From Ceratodon purpureus (taxonomy: Eukaryota > Streptophyta > Bryopsida > Pseudoditrichales > Ditrichaceae), in NCBI GenBank assembly GCA_014871385.1, contig CM026426.1:64461877-64525876 (forward strand): a stretch of DNA of 64,000 nucleotides. Reading direction: 5' to 3'. This document shows, one piece after another, positions 34,534 through 45,840 of this stretch. Below the pieces are notes generated by a model, which was not told the DNA's origin, made no database searches, and saw only the letters and a list, made by a program, of their open reading frames with translations. The translations under genes and the position numbers were made by a program. The stretch's first letter is position 1, and the number at the start of each line of letters is the position of its first letter.

Positions 34534-35835
34534 GGTGGAGAAATTTAAATAAAAGTTTAATAATACTTAGAAATGTGCATACCTTGAAAGTTCACTGCAA
34601 ATTCAATGTTCATATTAAATCAATAATTACATTTAATGACGATTCTCACAAATAAAGGCACCACGAAGATGTAATTTCCGTTGAACATCGAATACTAGGA
34701 AGAAACATGCATTTCATGGCTTTTGTGCTTAAATCAATTACAACTTCACTTATGAAAAATAATAAAATCAGATTATTAGAGATGGCGAGCCTTAATTGAA
34801 GCAACCTATTAGAGAATGGATTTTTAACACTTGAAAAGAAGACAGAGAAGTAAACTTCAAAGTAATGTATTCTGGATTACATGATATGACTTACCAAACA
34901 TTACAACTACCTTTATAATCAAATCTATAAATAAGAATCGGCTACATGTGGCGGGAGATCAGAAGCAGGAAGGTTGCTAGGTGAAGGAAAAGGTTTCTTT
35001 TTAAAGGCAAAGGACCGAGCGGGACGGAAACACGGCAGACCAAGTTCCCTCCAAATGTGTCCGTTCAGAAACCATCGAGGAAGATAGAGGGACAGTGAGA
35101 CTATTGCAGACTTTGCTTTTGCAGTGTCAATGTGTTCCCTGGGGGACAATTAGTGATCAATCAGCATCGATTGCATACGTATGTATGAGAAAACTCAATT
35201 AGCAGATCACATTGTACGTCGTCTGCGTGGGATTTTTGCTCTACAGTTAAACACGATTACGACACAGACGCATTGAACCAACTACCAACGAACTTCTTCC
35301 AGACAGGGTATGAAATTCACATAAACCATATCAAACTCGACAGTGACCAACAACAAGCATACTCAGACCCTACTGAAGAAACCATAGCCTACATACGATC
35401 AACAATTCTGGCATTAAAATTTTGGCTGCTCTGCGAACGGAATGGCGTCACCTCCCGAAACGGTGTTTACCGTAATGTTCTGTATTTCAAAGCGTCAGAA
35501 AATAAATCAGAGTCCCCTGTCTGCATTACACGGTCAGTTTAAAAGCCAATACTAGGAGAAACCCGCACGGCTGCAATTCTAACATTCCAGTTCGTTGAAT
35601 TCGGACATGCCCAGGTCAAAACAACGAATTGGTAAGCGGCTAAAGACCCTAATAAATAACATAAACCCTTTCAAGCAGGTTTACATAACATAATCCCCCG
35701 AAGCCATGCGGGGTTCATGTATACACACATATGCCCACATAGCCTTCCAACAAGTTGCGTGTCAATTCTATCTATGTATCACCCAGACATTGAGCTTAGG
35801 TCAACATGGTTCGATATAGAACAGGGAGTATTCAC
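34534..35835. other. Non-coding part of the giant element
   Basis: No gene with recognisable features. An 89-codon + frame at 35273 and a 74-codon - frame at 34925 are unremarkable. The minus-strand unknown gene's first block ends at a donor-like GTAAGTG near 35838, so further exons may lie here. Confidence 0.4.
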
Positions 35836-36516
35836 TTACATCTTAGGGGCAATGCCGCCGTTCTCTGCCTCGGCGACCCTTAGCATGTCGAGCACCCTGT
35901 CCTTCTTCTCCTCTGTGAAACGAAGAGTCTCACACCGAGCTCCAATCTGCCGACGATCCCGTAGATCTCCTCCCAGTCGTGTACTGTCTACACTGGGAAT
36001 GTGCTGGAGGTCATCCCATTTCATTCGGCAAGCCTCCTCTACTCTCCCATCTTTTGCCCACGCCGTGTACTGCTTCCGGCAAACATCATATGCAAATTTC
36101 GCCCAGTTAATCCTTGCTTTCCCATCCTTCTCTGCCAACCAGCTCCGTAAAAATTACCTTGCGTACTCCTTGTTCGGAGGCGAATGGTTGTAGATCGCAA
36201 AATACAGCTGGCACACTTTCGCACACTCTTCCTCCGTTATGAATTCATTTGGCGCCAACCTAATTCCACTTCCGCCCTTGTTTGGAAAGACTCGCTGCAG
36301 GTGGGCGTCAGTGACGTGGACTGTGCCGCACTCAGTCTTGCCGCAGATCCCGAAGTCCTCGAACTGAAGCTGCTCCGCAAAATCCTGCACACTCCACTTA
36401 CACCGTTCAGACAAGCCCTTCGCAAACTTCACCCTCTCCACGTTCTTTCTGTTTAGGTCAGGCTCCCCTTTCGGAACCACAGTACCCAACTCGCGTCGCG
36501 CCAATGCCATCCTCAC
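35836..36516 (-). pseudogene. Unrecognised gene of the giant element, one in-frame stop
   Basis: The frame starts at ATG 36516 or 36510 (MALARRELGTVVP) and runs to 35836 with a single TAA at 36154-36156. It encodes a mixed alpha-helical protein of about 225 residues with KWSVQDFAEQLQFEDFGIC, CGTVHVTDAHLQRVF, INWAKFAYDVCRKQY and a Lys/Asp-rich helix near the end. It ends at PKM next to a GTAAGTG donor, so the true gene may continue. A telo-box lies 56 bp upstream. I do not recognise the family and assign no function. Confidence 0.5.
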
Positions 36517-36571
36517 TGAACACCCGTCTCTCTGCCACGGACTCTACACAACCTCCGCATGTGGTGACGAT

Positions 36572-36583
36572 AAACCCTAAACC
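36572..36583 (+). promoter_or_regulatory. Telo-box upstream of the unknown minus-strand gene
   Basis: AAACCCTAAACC matches the plant telo-box (AAACCCTA) and lies 56 bp upstream of the ATG, probably in the 5' leader. Confidence 0.5.
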
Positions 36584-37672
36584 GTAACGACCCAAAAGAA
36601 GTTCAGAATTTCTCCAAAAGCGGAACAATTAGGGTACGGTGAAGTGCTTTGCACAGTTTGAACAATCTGCTCATGCGCAGAATTTCCTAATCAAGCTTCC
36701 GAGACTAAGACTGCAGCGGCGTAGTGGTTGGTCACTGCTCCAACACTTAGTATCATGTAATCCTAAACCTTTGACACTACATTACTCCTGAACTTTCACA
36801 ATACAACTCGGTTGCTCTCCCCGGAAGTGACCGAACAGTGAAGCGTGCATTGAGTCCATTCTAGCTCCTACTACCTGCAACCTATTCCAAATTCCCATCG
36901 TAGGCCACCAGAAGCATCAATGTGATCGGCTGCGCACCTGTAATGTTGAATTTCTTCCTTCCCCTCGGAACTGGAGCTGGCTTTGCTGGACTCTCAAAAC
37001 GGCTGCGCTGCATTCAACCCAACTCTAAGTTGGATTCGCAGCAATGAACGTCTCTCACTCGGCTTCTGTGTCCACTACAAAACCCATGGCCATGTGTCAC
37101 CCGAGACCCTTCATTGTGATTTGGGAGTTCAACCACCTCTCGCGTTCCCAAAGTCCCCACAGAGGGCACTGCAATTCCACTGCGAACCGCTCACAAATTG
37201 CACTTGCTGGTACACTTTACCATGCTTATGCCCAACATCAGCTCAGAGTCAAAAACTGGCCTAGGTATGCTTCTCTCACCTCCTTCTCTCCCTTCATCTG
37301 CTACTGTACTATCGTTATTTCTAAGAACAGTGCTTTGGGATATCGGTGGTTCAGTATTTGTACGAGACTGAACAACTTTACTCTAACTTCCCGAATCTGA
37401 TGAACTTGTATCCGTTCAAGCGTGCGTATTCTGTGTTTGTTGAGGGACGTAAGTGAATGCGGCTTTGGTTTTGCAGGGACCTGTTTCATACGTCGTCGTC
37501 TTTCAAGAATTCTGGATTGTAAGTGGTAGTATTTTTAGAATATTTAGTATACTATAATGTTCAGAATTTAAAAGAGTAGAGGTAAAGTCTCTCTAGTCCA
37601 AGCTCATTAGATTCAAAATTGAGGTTCTATGTATTCATACCCTACAACAACAGTTTTCCTATGTACTCAGGT
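36584..37672. other. Intergenic part of the giant element
   Basis: No gene supported. Short frames of 60-120 codons show no known motif. It separates the unknown gene from the 3' end of the SUVR-like gene; both are on the minus strand. Confidence 0.45.
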
Positions 37673-40600
37673 TTACTTGCTCCTGCTCCTTCTTAGCAAC
37701 CTGGTTGACTTCTCTACTGCATCCTTCTTAGGTATGTCACGTTGTGACTCTAATAATGACTGGTTTCCCTGGTCCCGGCACTTACTACTCCCACAGGTGT
37801 ATCTAAAGCTGGGTATATCCCGATCATCGGACTTGAAATCCTCGCCATAGACCTGCCACAAACGCCCCCCCCCCCCCCCCGGGTTAGTAATAGACTCTTA
37901 TGTCATTTAGCTTAGAAATTGAGACAAATAAATCCATCTTTTTGAAGGAAGAAAGTCAGCGCCTACTAATCGGTTTAGGTTCCTACCCATGTCAACTCTT
38001 CTCTTGGGTAGATGTCTCGATTGGCAAAGAATGCCACATGGTAGATACGCTCGTCTCCGGAGTCCAATTGCGTAGGCATGTCCATGACGTTAGCTCCCTC
38101 ACACCTGAAACAACGGCAGTCACAATTTCCGTAGTAAGGTTCTGTCCTTGACCTAGGCACTGTATTTGACTTTGCATAAAACAAATAGAGCTAGGACCGT
38201 CCGTGCCTGTGATTTAAAAACCTTGCAACATTGCCATAGTGAGTGGCATCGATACAGAGAGAGTTGTTGTCATTGGCCATTACTTCAGACCGCCAACAAG
38301 CATCCAGTTGGAGAGTGTAGATTTGACGGACACCAAGTAGCTTGTGTATGAGGTGGTTCCGCTCAATTAGCTCACCATTAGTCACAATCTCCCCGGCGAG
38401 CTCAAATAGAAACTTACCTGCCTGGATGTGCTCAAGTGTCCGGACACCCCAGCCGTGAGACGAAGTCATAAAAATCTGCGAGTGATAAACTACGTGTTAA
38501 AAAAGGTCAATATTAAAAATGGTCATCAATAACGAAAATGAGATCTCTCTAAAATAAAATAAGGCTTACCTGTACTCTAACCGTCATGCCATGTTGTATA
38601 ACGCGGTTCCCACACTTTAAGTGGCATGTACAGAAGGAGTTACATTCTGTAACAATGGTCCTTGGTTGGTAACCACGGCAAACAGCCTCGTCACCGCTGC
38701 TACTGTCTTCTGCAGGGAGATTTGCACAGAAACACCCGGTCCCCTCATTACAATATTCCAAGGGAAGTTTATCATCTAAATCCCTTATGATGTCAGCCCG
38801 AAGGAGGCCAGCTGTATTATATGCAAAATCCCCCGATTGAAGGGCGCACACGCAACCTCGGTTCCCAGAAGTCAGGCAATCCGTACCACAACCTTTACAA
38901 CTTGCTTTTGGTCTGAAACTTTTTCTCACAGTCCTCCACAAGTTGCCACCGTTAGGCTCTTCAACTAGTACCATACTGTCTTTGGTGTACCCAAAATCTG
39001 GTGGATGAATATGGGATCCAATTGGACTGACCACTTGTACAGGATACCGCTCCAAACCATACGAAATATCTTCAACCAATACAGTACCCTGTTTTTGACA
39101 AGGCAAGTGAAATCAGCAATGCAAATGGGAGGCTTGTGTGCGACCCCAGATCTTTTTTCCAAGTAATGGAATACATACAAAAATGTATTCTATAATAGTA
39201 CGATGCCATAGACCCAAAGGAGCCTACGTATATACCTCTCACGATACAAAATAGAGTGTGCAATGTTTTTTTGCCACACTCTAAACTGCCTACACAATCC
39301 TATACGACCCTACATAATCCTAGAACAGCAGTTAGTCAGAGGACGCCAACACAATATTCACCGGTTTCAACTTCTTTCCACTAGGGTTGCCTCCGGGACT
39401 TAGAACTTCGGGGCAGCTTCGACTAGTAGGGGTCTCTTTGTGCTTCCTTTTACTTGATTTCTTCTGCCCACCCTTCTCCACCGCACTATCCTTCTTCTGC
39501 TTCCGCGTCTTGGACTTCCGCTGGGTTGCCATATCTTCACCTTCTCCTCTGTGTGGGTTATCTAAAGCATCTAAGGATTTTCTGCTAGCCCGTGTCCTCT
39601 GAGCTGGCCCTTGCTCCATATCAACTCCTCTGACCATGTTCTGACCTTCCAGCTCTTCTTGGAGCCTCCGTCCCTCCTCCGACTTCCTCTTCCCCCTCAA
39701 TTGCTTAACCTCAGAGGGGACTTCGACTGCTGTGGCCCCCACGTCTTCCTCTGATCCGTTTGTTTTTGACATTCCTTCAAGCCTTCCAGACTTATGCTGA
39801 CTCTCAGGAGTCAGTGGCTTCCCTTGTATGGGGCAGTCCTTAACCTGGTCGGCAGTTGTCTCCGTGGCCATGTTCGACTGGACAAGCGCTGACCATGGCT
39901 TGCCCCATATCTCCATGCTTTCCTGTTCGAGCTCCACCTCCTGGCCCTCATCTAATCCCTCCTCTATGCCCGGTAGCTTCACTACCTCACCGCCCCCTCC
40001 TGCCTTCCCCTTGCTCTACCCTTCTCCTTCCACTTCGCTATCTAACTCCATATAACTCTCCCTCTTTTCTCCTACCGGCTCTCTAACTCCCTCACATCCC
40101 GCCCCCCCTACTCCTTCTACAACTGATGTGGGCACAGTCACACGTGGTATTTCCACGACCCCTACGTCCTGAGATATCTCCCTCTGAATGGGTTTAATAG
40201 TTAAACCCCCTTCCCTAAACCTCTTCTCCACCTCTAGCTTTCCAGTGTTCTCCTCCTTACCTTCTTCTTCTACTTCCTCGTCTGTTTTGCGACATTGGCC
40301 ACTGTTCCCCTTGTCTCCTTCATCCTCAGTGTCCTTGTTGCTCTCGCTACCAGTGCCACTAGCTGTAGTCCCGGAGCTTGATTTAAAATCGGGAGCATTA
40401 TCTGCAACAAATCCACCGTCGCAATTCATCAATCATCGTCGCCGAGCAGGGTCATGAATTGTCCAAAATATAAACAGTCACTTCGAACGACCTATGTACA
40501 ATCAAGACTATATACTACCGGAAATCAAACAGAGAGGTCGATAAACATACCTTCTTCTTCAGAGTCTTCCTCGTCCGAGGATTCTATCAACTCGGGCTCC

Positions 40601-40926
40601 CACACCCTTGACTTCCCTCGCAAATCTTCCACAAGACACTCGTAAACCTTCTCGGGATGTAGCTGCACGTGGGGCGAACGCTTCCTTCCATCTGCTCTCC
40701 CAATAGATGTGTCAGACCTTGTGGCAGCGGTTTTCGCCTTTTGTGGACTGTCCACCACAGTCTTCAGATTTTCCTCCCCTCTGATATGCATAAGGCTGCT
40801 AGTGAATGTTTCACCAGCAGTTGAGTCCCGTAACCGAGTTGAGCAAACTGCTTGACTTTGCTCACCGAAACTCCCAAGCCCGTGAGAAAGGGTAGACACA
40901 GGCTTCAATGACGATTCTGCAATAAT
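37673..40926 (-). pseudogene. SUVR-type SET-domain histone methyltransferase inside the giant element
   Basis: Exons, reading on -: 40926-40551 and 40401-39362 (disordered, acidic/basic), 39088-38570 (pre-SET), 38475-38207 and 38104-37987 (SET), 37852-37673 (post-SET). Pre-SET has CKGCGTDC and TECNSFCTCHLKCGNRV; SET has GWGVRTLEHIQAGKF, YTLQLDA, NVARFLNHR joined to CEGANV, and REELTW; post-SET has YGEDF and CGSSKC. The order matches plant SUVR proteins, which act on H3K9. Defects: TAG at 40016 in the second exon, Val for Asp in the TW-D-YG motif, and Tyr for the first Cys of the post-SET CxC. One SET intron appears to need a GC donor. No WIYLD domain was found. It is probably element cargo and no longer functional. 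Confidence 0.75.
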
Positions 40927-40949
40927 CTGAATTAACAAGCTGTTTTGAA

Positions 40950-41690
40950 TTAGATCACTATATCATAGGTACTTCTACTATTTCAAAAAATTCTAACAGT
41001 ACATTATTATGAATTAAACCTCGATGGTTGCCTACTATAACCTCGTACATTGTACTTTTGAGTACATAATAGTACTATTATGCGACGTAAGTACTATTAG
41101 TTCAGAAACGACCGAAGTACTATTACTACCTAAGTACAACTAGTAAAACTACTGAACGACTGAAGTACTAATACTATTGAACGACTTAAGTACTTTTAGT
41201 ACCGAATGGCCTAAGTAGGCTATGAGTTTAGTACTAGCAAAAATCTTTTCTACTATAAGTACTACAACGGGTCTGGCTAGGATATGTAAGTAAATACACA
41301 ATGTACAACATCGACAATGTGTAAACAAAAATTTACATTTAGTAGAAGTATTCAATGTACAGCAACAACGTGAAAAGACCAACAAGTACATGAAAGTACA
41401 CATAATATCGAAAGAATACAATAAGTGAACAAAACATTGAAACAGATAACGACTCCGGTTACAAAAAGTATAAACAATAGAGGGGAATGTATTCTTCCTT
41501 GAGCCTCTGCAACACAAGTAGTGATGGTTAGCGACTCTCGGTTGGACCAAAAAATACCAAGTTCAGTATGTAGTACATCTATGCTAATCCTGCTAATACA
41601 AAAACTACAAAAAGTATACTAAGCTCAACATCTCGAAGCAGCTGAAGTCTTTTCGGGAGTTTCACGAAACAACAAGACACATTGAAATCA
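40950..41690. repeat. AGTAC-rich stretch, right part of the giant element
   Basis: Between 40967 and 41400 AGTAC recurs about every 20-40 bp, mostly as TAAGTACTATTA or GAAGTACTA. It matches the motif at 1.99-2.56 kb, 4.73-5.23 kb and 17.83-17.96 kb. It lies between the SUVR-like gene and the RING-like gene. A 133-codon minus frame across it is low-complexity. Confidence 0.6.
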
Positions 41691-43691
41691 GATATTAAGT
41701 TCTAATATGTACTCACCTGTGTTGGGACATCGACGACGTGCTTGTTCAGCTCGTTCCGAAAGTAAACGCCCCACCTCCTCGTCAAACATACTCATCTGGG
41801 CAGCTACATCTTCATCGACAACACTCCTTGGACCTCCCCACCCAAAGCTACGATGCCAGTCTGGATCTACTAGTTTGTCACTACAGTTCGCCGCGGCACA
41901 CTTGAAACCACTTTCGTAAGTAACCTTTGCGCAGAAAGGGTGATACATGTGCTTACAAGATGCAATCACAATGTCACTCTTGGGGAAGTTAAAACCACAA
42001 AGAGCACACTTAGTGATTTTTAGAAACCTGCGTTCGGGAGAGTGGTCCTCTCCAAAGGCACTGTCAAGGTACACGAGGGGAACTGGGTTGAGACTGGCAG
42101 TGTCTCTTCCATACTTAATGCGCTCAATTTCGACCTTCACCCCTTTGCACATCCGGATCTTGTGCTCTCTTAGGCGCCGACACTCTGCAGCTCCTAAGCC
42201 CTTCTCCATCGCCTCGGACTCCTTCCTCGCTTTTGGTCCTCCAGGATCTCAGCAAGCACATTCCACTTTCCTTCATTTCCTGGATGCTCCACGTCACTGC
42301 TCTGAAGTTGAGCCAAGTTAGCCTCGTAGGATTCCACCATCAATAGCGCTAGTTGCTTGTCTTGCGCTGCTGATTCCTTAGCCTTCAGCGCCACCTCCTC
42401 GTCCATCTTCAATCCCTCAATTTCCATCAAGAGAATTGTATGCATTGTCTGGAAGTACTCTAGTTTGGACATCGATGCTATAGTCTGTTCTTCTACCTTC
42501 ACCGAGTGGTTGGCCAGAACTCCCTTCGTTCCCACCTTCCAAGTCGTATGCGTACTGTTCGGTGGCGGAACAGATCTCCTCTACAACAACATAGGCAACA
42601 GACAATAACATATAGTTAACTTCAAACAACGCTTTCAGATCTATTGCACCTAGAGTTTAAGTGAACGCAACGATACTATACCTTAAGATAACAAGAAGTA
42701 TATCACAAAACAATACAGTGCACTAGGATTGGACTTACAATGCTAAGTCTAAAAGCATTGACCACGTACGACAGGAAACCCTTCAATTTTTTCATTATAA
42801 ATTCTATATAGTGTATTCTTTACTCTAACAGTCTACAAACAAGCATTTCAGAATAACAGTAATCAAATGACACAAACAACAAACATTTCAGAATATCACT
42901 AATCTAATTACATAAACAACTCTAATCAAATAAAACATACAATTAAACTTGGTCGAGTTAGGATACTTACCTTTGTCGGCGTTGCGTCTTCCACCCCAAC
43001 ACCCGGCTCCAGCTTGACCGCGGCATTGACCTTCAAGCTCCTCCAAGTGCGCTTTGTCACCCTGGCCCCCGTGTTGATAGCGAATTGCAGCTTAGAAAGG
43101 TCCTGCTCATACTTTCTTCGCTGGGAGTTGTTTGTCTCTTGACCATACAACGCCCAATTCACTGAATTCTGTTGGTACTCCAACACGACACCTACTGCAA
43201 ACTGCTTCGTCACGCATCGAGGAATCTCCTCTGGTCTGTGCTGGTACACAATTGGATGCAGGTACCTGATGCGGTTGACGATCTCCCGAATCTTGCAATC
43301 GGACCAAAAGTATCCGCCGCGACCCTTAACTCCCTTCGCTCTAAAACCTAACTCCTGCATCGTCTTGTCGGAGATGTCCTTATCTTTCCGACATCAATGC
43401 GGGTTGATAGAGTTAGGGCTATACTCTAGATTGTATCAGTCGCGGAAGTCCTCCCATGTTAACAAATCCGGGGGGGACTTCAGAATCGCTATCAACTCCT
43501 GAAGATCTTTGATGTTCAAGAAGCGCTCCTCCTCCTTCACAGAAACCCCAACAACCTCACTACCCCCAGACTTAGCTTTCCCGACCTTCATTCCCAACCC
43601 AGATCCCACATTCCCTTTGGAATTAATCCGTCCATCCCGAGAACTAGTTCTCACTCCGTCTCCCCCCCCCGGACTTGGACCTCTTCGACAT
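41691..43691 (-). pseudogene. Coiled-coil/RING-like gene of the giant element
   Basis: It starts at ATG 43691 (MSKRSKSGGG), where a run of nine C on + shifts the frame; the next frame (DGVRTSSRDGRINSK) continues to 43437. Later exons encode KGRGGYFWSDCKIREIVNRI (about 43390-42970), a coiled coil (about 42535-42230), and after another 1-nt shift near 42235 the finger CALCGFNF, ASCKHMYHPFC, CAAANC, WHRSFGWGG. It ends near 41691. The finger layout matches the hAT gene at 16.4 kb (SCPHMFHPMC, then F-FGL). It is probably a ubiquitin-ligase-like protein. Two shifts suggest decay; the one in the homopolymer could be a sequencing artefact. Confidence 0.55.
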
Positions 43692-43765
43692 TGCGGACAC
43701 CCTAAACAAACTGATCTGCAACGTAAACCTATTGAGCGATACTCTGAAAACAGCAAGCCAACATG

Positions 43766-43773
43766 AAACCCTA
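43766..43773 (+). promoter_or_regulatory. Telo-box upstream of the RING-like gene
   Basis: AAACCCTA lies 75 bp upstream of the minus-strand ATG at 43691. CCCTAAAC also occurs at about 43782, with further CCCTAA variants to 44060. Confidence 0.5.
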
Positions 43774-44446
43774 GACCAACACCCTAAACATATCCTAAGT
43801 ACTCGCGACAAACTGAACCCTAAGCGCAACACATACTAAACACCTTAAACCAGAAACCCTCAATCCCCATCTCCCATATGCTCAATCCCCAAAAACAATG
43901 CTATTTTCCATCACTCCAACACCGTAAGCGATATCACAATACTCGAAAACTCCAACAACAAAGTGAACCCGGTTGCTCGACACAAGTATCTCACACAACC
44001 TCATACCCTCTAACCCTCTAACTCTCTATCTTTCTATCTCACCCTAAACCTCTAACCCTCTATCTGGATTTCCGCAAGAACAAAGAATACAAATACTCCT
44101 CTCTATGCTCCGAAGCCTTAGGTATGATGGAAACGCACAACACCAACGAGACAAAACAAACACCACCGAGACCAACAAACACCAAAGAGTCTAACCGGAG
44201 AATTCCAACGAGACCAGGGGGACGTTGGATGTGCGAGACGAAGACTACCGGCAACAGTAGGTACCACCCAATCCAAGCACCTACAACCACCGGTCAATTG
44301 ATTCTTTATTGGTCGATCTGAGATTGGGCACCGGTTGCTCGCTGCGACAATATGGACGGCCCGGATTATCCAGAAAAAGTACAATACCTACAAATGGGAA
44401 AAAATGTACAAGAGAAGTACTTCTGAAATTTGCCCAAAGTGTACCC

Positions 44447-44468
44447 GGTGTAGCTTGCCAACACCCCA
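44447..44468 (-). repeat. Right terminal inverted repeat of the giant element
   Basis: GTAGCTTGCCAACACCC is the exact complement of the left-end core. The next base, 44469, begins the sequence that continues the repeat interrupted at 1962. Confidence 0.8.
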
Positions 44469-44788
44469 CATGATCTAGTTTGCAAGCGTTTTGAGACTAT
44501 ACCTTGGAGCAGATTGAACCTAACGTATTATAACTCTTGGGGAACTCCTTCGCGTCGACGAGGTCACCTCTGATGTAGACGAAGGACAACCTCTCCATGA
44601 CACTGGGCGGAAGTATATATGAACGTAGAGGCTTTAGTTTTCCCATTGGCATCTTCGACCACATACCGACATGAAAATGCAAGAAAAGCATGTCAAATAG
44701 TTTTTTCATACCTGGGCCTTGCACAACATTCCGATGCAAATTGCATGGCAAGGTAGGAATACTGTGATCCACATGGCAATGATGGCCA
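44469..44788 (-). pseudogene. Right half of repeat R, encoding an FCP-type phosphatase fragment
   Basis: This aligns with 54161-54478, with four differences seen in the first 35 bases and none noticed after. On - it encodes DHSIPTLPCNLHRNVVQ, PGMKKLFDMLFLHFHVGMW and LSFVYIRGDLVDAKEF. The spacing resembles the N-terminal half of an FCP/NLI-interacting HAD phosphatase (helix, then W, then a strand). The catalytic DxDx motif is not in this fragment. It is followed to the right by related modules at 45.5 and 46.5 kb. Confidence 0.55.
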
Positions 44789-45475
44789 CTATTGCATAGG
44801 ACAACACATCGATTGATAGAATTGGGTGGACCTTTAAAGCATTTGAAATAAAAGGATGTGCAATAAAGAATATGAAGTGCATATAGTGGCGGAAATTAAT
44901 GATTAGGTGAAAGTATATGATGTGATGGACTATATTAAAAGTTGTCGGCGAACTGCCGGCAATTGGAAATATAAGAGCAACAACAGAAGAAAATTTGCAA
45001 GAAGGAGAACCTCATGTATAGGTCTATAGAAAACAAAAGATATAAAGAAGCATTGGATACAGATGTGTGGAGTAGGGATGTGTGGAATCGGAATGGTTCC
45101 TAGCGTTCTTAGCATAAATATGCAGTGTTTAATGTGAGTTCATAAAAACCTAGCAAAGTTAATAGACACCGTAAACAGTCGGCAAATGCTGGCGGTCGAA
45201 CAAGTCGGGGATGCAGCAGGACATGGTAAATTTACATGCCAAGTTCCGGGATCCCTTGGCACGTTAATCACGCTAGTGTGAGAAGGAATAACCTCTCTAA
45301 ACTTTTGGTGTTCGCTAGAACGAGGTAGGACGCGTGGCTTATCAACTCAAGAATTCCTACAGCAATACTCCTGGACATTCAATCGAGACTAATTAAGTCC
45401 TACAAGGAAGGGTGTTAGTACCCTAGTCTAATATGGAACGGAAGAAGGAGAAGATAATAAAGGCTTCTCAGAGTT
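44789..45475. other. Non-coding, between phosphatase-like fragments
   Basis: No gene seen. A short minus frame at 44930-45115 lacks motifs. Confidence 0.4.
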
Positions 45476-45840
45476 TCAAAAGAAAGTAGTAGGATGGACA
45501 ACATTGAATGGATTATTAAGGACATTTCCATAAGGCTGGTCATCTACGAGGAGGGTGTTCCAAACACTAGCATCTGTTCCACCCAATAGCCTAGTGTCGC
45601 AGAAAAGTCTATTCAAGCGTTTCAAAATGGTTTCTTGCTTCTCCGTGGGACTTATTGAGGTTGAAATATCACACCTGCATGCACTGAGGCGTTTGTAATT
45701 GTGTTTGAGCAAAGGTTAACTTGCTAAAAGCTTCTCGTAGTCACGCTTAAGATTCTTTTCATTTGTCGTGGACCAGTAGACGGCCTCAATATTTGCCGTG
45801 CAGAACTCTAGAAATTCAAGAAGTCCTGCTCTACCCCGGC
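45476..45840 (-). pseudogene. FCP-type phosphatase module, relic
   Basis: One minus frame reads RAGLLEFLEFCTANIEAVYW, then EKNLKRDYEKLLAS, a stop near 45721, then LKHNYKRLSACRCD and TLLVDDQPYGNVLNNPF. Helix-W followed by LLVDDxPY is typical of FCP-like HAD phosphatases, where the VDD aspartates bind Mg2+. One in-frame stop, and the catalytic DxDx block was not located. Confidence 0.55.

Larger units (their letters stand above)
1963..44468. mobile_element. Giant DNA transposon, 42.5 kb, with nested elements
   Basis: The boundaries come from two independent signs. First, 22-bp inverted ends occur at 1963-1984 and 44447-44468, sharing GGGTGTTGGCAAGCTAC with two mismatches (positions 2 and 20). 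Second, the flanks 1325-1962 and 44469-44788 are contiguous in the copy at 53521-54478, and joining them reproduces that sequence exactly (GAAGAGCA then CATGATCTAG). No target-site duplication is therefore visible. Removing the MITE, the hAT, the gypsy element and their duplications leaves about 17.0 kb. This core holds a transposase-like pseudogene on + and a SUVR-like methyltransferase, a RING-like gene and an unknown gene on -. The superfamily is not recognised. An assembly or recombination explanation remains possible but would not predict the inverted ends. Confidence 0.75.

Noticed and set aside
37866..37880. C homopolymer as a functional site in the SUVR-like gene
   Set aside because: It lies in an intron; the length is more likely slippage or a sequencing effect.
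1963..44468. Helitron as the class of the giant element
   Set aside because: Lack of target duplication would fit, but the ends are inverted repeats and no Rep/helicase motifs or CTRR hairpin end were found.
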